Part shown: in pieces, positions 58,550 through 64,000 of the stretch
Numbering within the stretch: the stretch's first letter is position 1
Layout: every line of letters begins with the position of its first letter
NCBI RefSeq assembly: GCF_029868625.1
Contig: NZ_JARWOJ010000222.1
Location: 1 to 64,000, forward strand
Length of the DNA: 64,000 nt
From: Nocardia neocaledoniensis
GTDB taxonomy: Bacteria; Actinomycetota; Actinomycetes; Mycobacteriales; Mycobacteriaceae
Direction: 5' to 3'
Position numbers and translations under genes: made by a program
The notes under the pieces: generated by a model
What the model saw: only the letters and a program-made list of their open reading frames with translations
Told to the model about the DNA's origin: nothing
Databases searched by the model: none

Positions 58550-59998
58550 TCAGTTGCAACCGCAGTCGCGCAGGGCGCCCGCCACCGCGTCGAGGGCGGG
58601 CCTGCTGACCTCCGGCAGCCGGTCGTTGGACATGAGCGCGAAGGTCAATACCCGGCCGTCACGGTCGAGCACATATCCGACCAACGCGCTGGCGACGCTC
58701 AGAGTTCCGGTCTTGGCCCGCACCCACCCCGCGCCCTGGCGATTCTGGGTGACGAAGCGCGGCGCGAGCGTGCCGGTGCCACCGGCGACGGGCAGGTCGT
58801 CGAGCAGCGGCGCGAGAGCCGCTGCGCGCGGATCGGTTTCGGGCCTGGCCTGGGTGCCCGCGGGGACGACGGCGGCGGTGCCGGTGGGTTCGGCCGCGGT
58901 GGCCACGATCGAGTCGAGCAGGCGCGGCGGCACCCGATCGTCGACCGAGAGGCCGCTGTTGTCGGCCAGATGCAGTCCGCTGACGTCGAATCCGGCGCTG
59001 GTCAGCGCGGCGGCGGTGGCCGCGACGGCGCCGGCGAAGGACGCCTCGTGCCCGGTGGCCACGGCCAGTTCGCGGCCGATGGTCTCGGCGAGCACATTGT
59101 CGGAGTGGATCATCATGTCGTGCAGGCGGACTCGCAGCGGCGCCGACTCCACCTTCGCGATCTCCACGCCGGTGCGGTCGGCCGGACCGACCCGCACCGC
59201 GCCCGGATCGACACCGAGCGCGGCGGCCAGTGCCCGGCCCGCGTCCAGCGCGGGGGTCGAGGTGCGCGGCGAGTAGTCGGCGGTGTGATCGAAGCGGCCG
59301 CCGTCGAGCATGATCGGCTCGATGGGGGTGATCGAGCCCTCGGGGATGTCGATCGGGTCCCAGCCCGAGGCCATGGTCGGCCCGGTGTAGGCGGTGGTGT
59401 CGACGACGATCGCGGTGGCCTGTCTGCCCGCGGCCTTGATCTGCGCGGCCAGGTCGGCGATGCGGGGGCCGTCGGTGTAGTAGCCGCCGTCGGTGGTGTT
59501 GGTCAGCGTCGGGTCGCCCCCGGCGACGAGCACCAGTTCCCCCGGCGCGCCCGCGATGACCTTGGTGGCCACCCGCTGGTCATCGGGCAGGGTGAGCAGC
59601 GCGGCGGCCGTGAGCATGATCTTGGCGGTCGAGGAGGGGATCATGGCCTTGGCGGGATCCTGGCTCCACAGCACCGTGCCGCTGGTGGGGTCGGTCACCT
59701 GCCCGGCGAACGCGCCGAGATCGGGGCTGCCGACCACCGGCGCGAGCGCGGCGGCGATCCCGGCCACCGTCGGGGCGGGCGCGTCCGACCTGGCCGGGGC
59801 GACCGCGGCGGCGGGCAGTTCGGTGCTCGGTGCGTCCGCGATCGTGAGCCCGCCGTGCCGGAATTCCGGGGTCCACGGCTGGGCGATCGCGGCGAAACCC
59901 CCGGCGATCAGCAACAACGCCACCACCACCGCGGACAGCCAGATCCAGCGGGTGCCGCGCGAGCGCGGTCCCGAATTCTCATCGCTTCGACCGATCAC
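58550..59998 (-). CDS. dacB: D-alanyl-D-alanine carboxypeptidase/endopeptidase, PBP4 type
   Basis: 482 residues. One N-terminal membrane helix (about 17-38). Active-site 'SSTAK' near 120, 'SDNVLAE' (SxN) near 297 and 'KTG' near 427 make a complete penicillin-binding set for class C PBP4. It trims peptidoglycan stem peptides outside the membrane. Stop is 6 nt from the metalloprotease start. Confidence 0.95.
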   Translation of the reverse strand: MIGRSDENSGPRSRGTRWIWLSAVVVALLLIAGGFAAIAQPWTPEFRHGGLTIADAPSTELPAAAVAPARSDAPAPTVAGIAAALAPVVGSPDLGAFAGQVTDPTSGTVLWSQDPAKAMIPSSTAKIMLTAAALLTLPDDQRVATKVIAGAPGELVLVAGGDPTLTNTTDGGYYTDGPRIADLAAQIKAAGRQATAIVVDTTAYTGPTMASGWDPIDIPEGSITPIEPIMLDGGRFDHTADYSPRTSTPALDAGRALAAALGVDPGAVRVGPADRTGVEIAKVESAPLRVRLHDMMIHSDNVLAETIGRELAVATGHEASFAGAVAATAAALTSAGFDVSGLHLADNSGLSVDDRVPPRLLDSIVATAAEPTGTAAVVPAGTQARPETDPRAAALAPLLDDLPVAGGTGTLAPRFVTQNRQGAGWVRAKTGTLSVASALVGYVLDRDGRVLTFALMSNDRLPEVSRPALDAVAGALRDCGCN

Positions 59999-60160
59999 GC
60001 CCGTCGCTCTCCCTCAACGCCGTCCGACACTGCTCGACTGCGCGCCTTGGCCGCCTGCCGCACCGGTGTACCAGCACACCACACTATCCTCGTTGCGCAA
60101 CGGTTCCCCAGAACGATCTGGCGATTCGGCTACGACAAGCACTCGAAGCAAGGAGATGGC

Positions 60161-60649
60161 GTGGAGTTCGACGTCACCATCGAGATCCCCAAGGGCTCTC
60201 GGAACAAGTACGAGGTCGATCACGAGAGCGGCCGGGTCAAGCTCGACCGGTACCTGTACACCTCCATGGGCTACCCGGCCGACTACGGCTTCATCGAGAA
60301 CACCCTCGGCGAGGACGGCGATCCGCTGGACGCGCTGGTGCTGCTGCCGGAGTCGGTGTTCCCCGGTGTGATCGTCGAGGCGCGTCCGGTCGGCGTGTAC
60401 CGCATGACCGACGAGGCGGGCGGCGACGACAAGGTGCTGTGCGTGCCCGCGGGCGACCCCCGCTGGGATCACATCCAGGACCTGTCCGACGTCTCGGAGT
60501 TCGAGCTGTCCGCGATCAAGCACTTCTTCGAGCGGTACAAGGATCTCGAGCCGGGCAAGTACGTGCAGGGTTCGGAGTGGCTGAACCGCGCCGAGGCCGA
60601 GAAGATCATCGACGAGTCCTTCGCGCGGCTGAAGGAATCCGGCCACTGA
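60161..60649 (+). CDS. ppa: inorganic pyrophosphatase
   Basis: 162 residues from a GTG with AAGGAGAT nine bases upstream. '[18 protein letters not shown]', '[26 protein letters not shown]' (metal-binding Asp) and '[15 protein letters not shown]' are family I signatures. It hydrolyses PPi to drive biosynthesis. Divergent from dacB, matching Rv3628. The frame is open far upstream but that part is antisense to dacB and its neighbour. Confidence 0.97.
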   Translation: MEFDVTIEIPKGSRNKYEVDHESGRVKLDRYLYTSMGYPADYGFIENTLGEDGDPLDALVLLPESVFPGVIVEARPVGVYRMTDEAGGDDKVLCVPAGDPRWDHIQDLSDVSEFELSAIKHFFERYKDLEPGKYVQGSEWLNRAEAEKIIDESFARLKESGH

Positions 60650-60660
60650 GCCGAGCTCGT

Positions 60661-60706
60661 ACGAGAAACGGGAAGTCCGAACCTGGTTCGGGCTTCCCGT
60701 TCTCGT
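60661..60706 (+). terminator. long hairpin after ppa
   Basis: Arms beginning ACGAGAAACGGGAAG and ending CTTCCCGTTCTCGT pair over about 20 bp (one bulge, one G-U), continuing inward through CCGAACC/GGTTCGG. It starts 11 nt after the ppa stop. No U-tract. It separates ppa from the convergent regulator gene. Confidence 0.8.
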
Positions 60707-60842
60707 TACCCGGTCCGGGCCGCCGACCCCCCGGCGACGACGCGGCTCGCCTGCGCGAATACCGGTGTACGTAACCCAATCTATCGCGTGAACACAGGTG
60801 TTCGCCACCGCCGCAACCCGATTCGGGGCCGCGATGATGCCG

Positions 60843-63806
60843 CTATGACGCCGCGATGATGTCGCGACGGGCACGCACCGCGGCGAGGTGGTCGTGCAGC
60901 AGCGCCAGCACCGGCGCCTCCAGCTCGGCGTCGAGGCGCTCGTGGGTGAGGTGGGGATCCTGCATCGACTCGAACGCCTCCGCCGCCGCGAGGAACGACT
61001 CCTCCGCCGCGGCGGGGCTGCCGATCGCCTGCTTGATCAGCCCCTGCAAGACCAGGACCCGCGCCCTGGTCAGCGGGCCGATGGCCCGGGTGAGCACCTC
61101 GATCGCCTCGTCGACGACCGGCTCGGCCTCCGGCGCCCGGCCCGCCATCAGCAGCACGTGCGCCAGCCGCGACAGCGCCCAGCCCAGCCGCAGTTCGATC
61201 CCGCCGACCCGCGCCGAGGCCACCGCCTCCGCGCACAACCGCACCCCCTCGGCCGTCTCGCCCTGATAGGCCAGGGTGACGCCGAGTTCGTGGGTGGCCA
61301 TCACCGCCAGCGACCGATTGCCCAGCTCCGCCGCCAGCGCCTTGGCCGTGATCGCGCGTTCGCGGGCCGCCGCGTACTCGCCCGCGTCGGAGAGCGTCTT
61401 CACCTCGTGCACCAGGCACGCGCATTCGATGGCGCGGTCGCCGATCCGCCTGGCCAGCCGGATCGCCCTGGCCGAATGCGCGAGCGGTGCGGCCGTCTCG
61501 GTCCCGCGCCGGGTCGAGGACGACAGCAGCTGCGCCGCGAACGCGGTGAGCCTGGCGTCGCTGATGGTGCCGCGATCCAGCGACAGCGCGATGCGCTGGT
61601 GGTCGCGCCCCTGCCGCAGCGCACCCAGCGAATAGGCGAACAGCGCGCCGAGGGCGACCCGCACCCGGCACTCCACCGAGCGATCACCGGTGCGCAGCGC
61701 GGCGTCGAGCAGTTCCTCCAGTGCCCGCGCGACTTCCAGGCAGTTCGCGCCGCCGTCGATGAGTTCGGCGGTGGCCCAGGCGATGTCGGCGGCAGGAGCC
61801 AGCACCGGCCCGCCGGTCTTGGCACACTGGCGATACAACGAGACCAGGTTGTGGCGCTGCTCGACGAGCCAGGCCTGGGCGGCGTGCTCGTCGGCGAAAC
61901 GGATGCCCGGCGCCGTGGTCGGGCGTAGGTGCTCGGGCAACCGGGTACCCGGATTGCACACGGCCACCGTGTGTTTCACCGTGGCCAGATAGAAGTCGAG
62001 CAGCCTGCGCAGCGCGGTGAGCGGCGGATCCGACTGCCCGGTGGACGGCAGTTCCCTGGCGAACAGACGCAGCAGGTCGTGATAGGTGTAGCGCCCCGGC
62101 GCGGTGGTCTCCAGCAGATTCAGATCCACCAGGTCCTCACACACCTGCTCGGCGTCGAGCACGTCGACACCGAGCACCGCCGCCGCGCCCTCGGTGCAGA
62201 TCTCGCCGACCTCGGGCACCGCGAGCATCCGGAAGGCCCGCGCGTGCCCGGCGTCGAGCTGGTCGTAGCTGATCCGGAAGGCCAGTTCCACCGCGAGTTC
62301 CCCGGTACGCAGCACGCTGAGCCGCTGCTCGGTGTCGCGCAGCCGCTCGGCCAGGGTGTGTACGGTCCAGGCCGGGCGCGCGGCGAGCCTGGCCCCGACG
62401 ATCCGCACCGCGAGCGGCAACCCGCCACACGCGCGCAGCACCGCGGCGACGGCCTCTGGTTCGGCGGCGATCCGGCACGGTCCCGCGATGCCCGCCAGCA
62501 GCCTGTGCGCCTCGGCGTCGGTGAGCACATCGAGGCGGACCGCGGTGTTGCCCGGCAGTTCGGGCAGCGCCGACCGGCTGGTGACCAGCACGGCCGACCC
62601 AGGTGTGCCGGGGATCAGCGGCACGATCTGGTCCACCGAGCGAGCGTTGTCGAGGACGACGAGCACCCGCTTGCCGTCGAGCCTGCTGCGGAACTGGGCG
62701 GCCCGTTCGGCGGCGCCACCGGCGAGTTCGCCCTCCTGCACGCCGAGCGCGCGCAGGAAGTCGCCGAGGGTGTCGGCGGCGGTCGCCCCACCCGCGCGGT
62801 CGGCGGCGAAGCCGTGCAGGTCGACGTGTAGTTGCCCGTCGGGGAACCGATCACGCACCCGATGCGCGACGTGCACGGCCAGCGCGCTCTTGCCGATCCC
62901 GCCCATGCCGCCGATCGTGCAGACCGGCACCCCGGTGCCGCCGGCGGTGAGCCGCTCGACGAGCAGGTCGACCACATCGCCGCGCCCGGTGAAGTCGACG
63001 ACGTCGGCGGGCAACTGGGCCACCCGCTGCGGCACCCGTGGCCGCGGCGGCGCGGCGGGCGGCGCCAGCTCGCCGGCGAGGATGCGCCGGTGCAGCTCGG
63101 CGAGCTCGGGCCCGGGCTCGATGCCGAGCTGCTCGACCAGGTCGCGGCGGGTGTCGGCGTAGACGCGCAGCGCCTCGGCCTGCCTGCCGGAGTGGTAGAG
63201 CGCCGTCATCAGCAGGCCACGCGGCCGCTCCCGCAGGGGATGTTCGGCGCACAGCGGAGTGAGTTCGGCGACGGCCTCGGCGTAGCGGCCGCGTCGCAGG
63301 TCCAGTTCGGCGCGCTGTTCGAGCAGGAGCAGGCGCCGGTCGGTGAGGTGGGTGCGCTGCCGCTCGGCGAAGGGTCCGGGCAGACCCGCCAGCGGCGTCG
63401 CGGTCCAGTACCGCAGCGCGGCCTCGATCGCCTCGCGCGCGGCGCCGGGATCGGCGGTGTGCAGCCCGCCCAGCAGCTCGTCGACCTGTTCGATGTCGAC
63501 GCAGCCCGCGGGCACTCGCAGCGCGTAGCCGCCACCGAGGGCCACCAGCACGCTCGGCGGCGCGCCCGCCGCGCGCTCGGGTTCCAGCACCCGGCGCAGA
63601 TGCAGGATGTGGTTGCGCAGCGCGCCGACGGCGCTGGCGGTGGGGTTCTCGCCCCAGACGTCGTCGATGAGTTCGTCGACGGTCGCCGATCGGCCGGTCC
63701 GCAGCAGCAACGCGGCCAGGAGAGCGCGCTGCTGCCGGGAACCGAGGTCGAGCTCGGTCCCACCGCGCCAGGCACGGATCTCACCGAGCACGGCGAACTT
63801 CAGCAT
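60843..63806 (-). CDS. AfsR/SARP-family regulator with NB-ARC and TPR domains
   Basis: 987 residues. An OmpR-like winged helix (about 10-95, 'FAVLGEIRAWRGGTELDLGSRQ') is followed by the bacterial transcriptional activation domain (about 100-240), then an NB-ARC ATPase with Walker A 'GGMGGIGKSAL' at about 299-309 and 'VLVVLDNARSVDQ' (Walker B). TPR-like helical repeats fill about 650-970. Proteins of this layout (AfsR, PimR type) switch on secondary-metabolite or stress genes after ATP binding. Its target cluster is not visible. The only neighbour beyond it is cut by the window edge. Confidence 0.94.
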   Translation of the reverse strand: MLKFAVLGEIRAWRGGTELDLGSRQQRALLAALLLRTGRSATVDELIDDVWGENPTASAVGALRNHILHLRRVLEPERAAGAPPSVLVALGGGYALRVPAGCVDIEQVDELLGGLHTADPGAAREAIEAALRYWTATPLAGLPGPFAERQRTHLTDRRLLLLEQRAELDLRRGRYAEAVAELTPLCAEHPLRERPRGLLMTALYHSGRQAEALRVYADTRRDLVEQLGIEPGPELAELHRRILAGELAPPAAPPRPRVPQRVAQLPADVVDFTGRGDVVDLLVERLTAGGTGVPVCTIGGMGGIGKSALAVHVAHRVRDRFPDGQLHVDLHGFAADRAGGATAADTLGDFLRALGVQEGELAGGAAERAAQFRSRLDGKRVLVVLDNARSVDQIVPLIPGTPGSAVLVTSRSALPELPGNTAVRLDVLTDAEAHRLLAGIAGPCRIAAEPEAVAAVLRACGGLPLAVRIVGARLAARPAWTVHTLAERLRDTEQRLSVLRTGELAVELAFRISYDQLDAGHARAFRMLAVPEVGEICTEGAAAVLGVDVLDAEQVCEDLVDLNLLETTAPGRYTYHDLLRLFARELPSTGQSDPPLTALRRLLDFYLATVKHTVAVCNPGTRLPEHLRPTTAPGIRFADEHAAQAWLVEQRHNLVSLYRQCAKTGGPVLAPAADIAWATAELIDGGANCLEVARALEELLDAALRTGDRSVECRVRVALGALFAYSLGALRQGRDHQRIALSLDRGTISDARLTAFAAQLLSSSTRRGTETAAPLAHSARAIRLARRIGDRAIECACLVHEVKTLSDAGEYAAARERAITAKALAAELGNRSLAVMATHELGVTLAYQGETAEGVRLCAEAVASARVGGIELRLGWALSRLAHVLLMAGRAPEAEPVVDEAIEVLTRAIGPLTRARVLVLQGLIKQAIGSPAAAEESFLAAAEAFESMQDPHLTHERLDAELEAPVLALLHDHLAAVRARRDIIAAS

Positions 63807-63878
63807 GCGGACAAATCTCTCTCCGGGGGAACTCAGACCGACAATCTAGCCAATTGCCCAGCATCCGGTCCCACCGAA

Positions 63879-63923
63879 CGCGGGAAGGGGCACCCGGCGC
63901 TCGGCCGGATGCCCCTTCCCGCG
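63879..63923 (-). terminator. strong hairpin between the partial gene and the SARP gene
   Basis: A perfect 14-bp stem CGCGGGAAGGGGCA / TGCCCCTTCCCGCG with an inner CCGGC/GCCGG helix. It starts 5 nt past the stop of the partial gene and should end its transcript before the SARP promoter. Confidence 0.85.
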
Positions 63924-63928
63924 GGTGA

Positions 63929-64000
63929 CTAGTACCAGATGTAGAGGTCCCAGCCGTCCCAGTATTCGACGCACTCCCAGTAGTAGCCGCCCGTGTAGGA
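63929..64000 (-). CDS. C-terminus of an aromatic-rich protein (cut by window edge)
   Basis: The last 23 codons of a minus-strand gene. The visible tail includes 'GGYYWECVEYWDGWDLYIWY' and then stops. Twelve of its 23 residues are Trp, Tyr, Cys or Gly-flanked aromatics, one Cys. The composition is like small secreted or envelope proteins of actinobacteria. The start and family are outside the window. Confidence 0.6.
   Translation of the reverse strand, partial: SYTGGYYWECVEYWDGWDLYIWY

Noticed and set aside
57443..60649. A 1068-codon open frame on the plus strand running into ppa
   Set aside because: Most of it is antisense to the metalloprotease and dacB genes, a by-product of high-GC codon bias. 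Only the last 163 codons are ppa.

Overview
The window is about 70% GC actinobacterial DNA from the order Mycobacteriales, most likely Nocardia or a close relative. The evidence is CarD, Lsr2, an LpqE-type lipoprotein, a MhuD-type haem-degrading monooxygenase and ClpC1. The gene order rlmB-cysS-ispF-ispD-carD / lpqE-radA / canB-mutY / mhuD / clpC1-lsr2-lysS / coaX-panD-panC / folK-folB-folP-folE-ftsH / hpt-tilS-metalloprotease-dacB / ppa follows the M. tuberculosis Rv3579c-Rv3628 block. I cannot name the species from sequence alone. I see no tRNA, rRNA, transposase, phage gene or CRISPR array.

Layout. (1) 0.2-10.6 kb, core: 23S rRNA methyltransferase, CysRS, MEP-pathway IspF/IspD, CarD, LpqE, RadA, carbonic anhydrase, MutY, a hydrolase and MhuD. 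disA, which follows radA in M. tuberculosis, is absent. (2) 10.6-24 kb, accessory: a cobalamin riboswitch with cbtBA; OsmC and SRPBCC proteins; a TetR-controlled azoreductase/SMR pair with two matching operators; an ABC exporter next to a two-component system; a VWA protein; tandem DUF1877 genes; an MFS/AraC pair; and a truncated luciferase-like monooxygenase. (3) 24-42.9 kb, core: clpC1, a secreted lipase behind a KstR-like double box, FHA-HTH protein, lsr2, lysS, a cysteine dioxygenase-rhodanese operon with a polycysteine leader, the pantothenate genes, the folate operon and ftsH. (4) 43-55.7 kb, accessory insertion between ftsH and hpt: DUF1266, DUF2277, aldehyde dehydrogenase, LysR, amidase, two tandem membrane Ser/Thr kinases (the first broken at a 32-nt C run), and a TetR/SDR pair with two operators. 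(5) 55.7-60.7 kb, core: hpt, tilS, metalloprotease, dacB, ppa. (6) 60.8-64 kb: a 987-residue AfsR/SARP-type regulator and the end of an aromatic-rich protein.

The most interesting signal is at 32.8-32.93 kb. A leaderless 13-codon reading frame ending Cys-Cys-Arg-Gly lies upstream of cysteine dioxygenase. It is followed by four short complementary segments that can pair 1:2, 2:3 or 3:4, which is the layout of a ribosome-controlled attenuator. Here it would control cysteine breakdown rather than cysteine synthesis.
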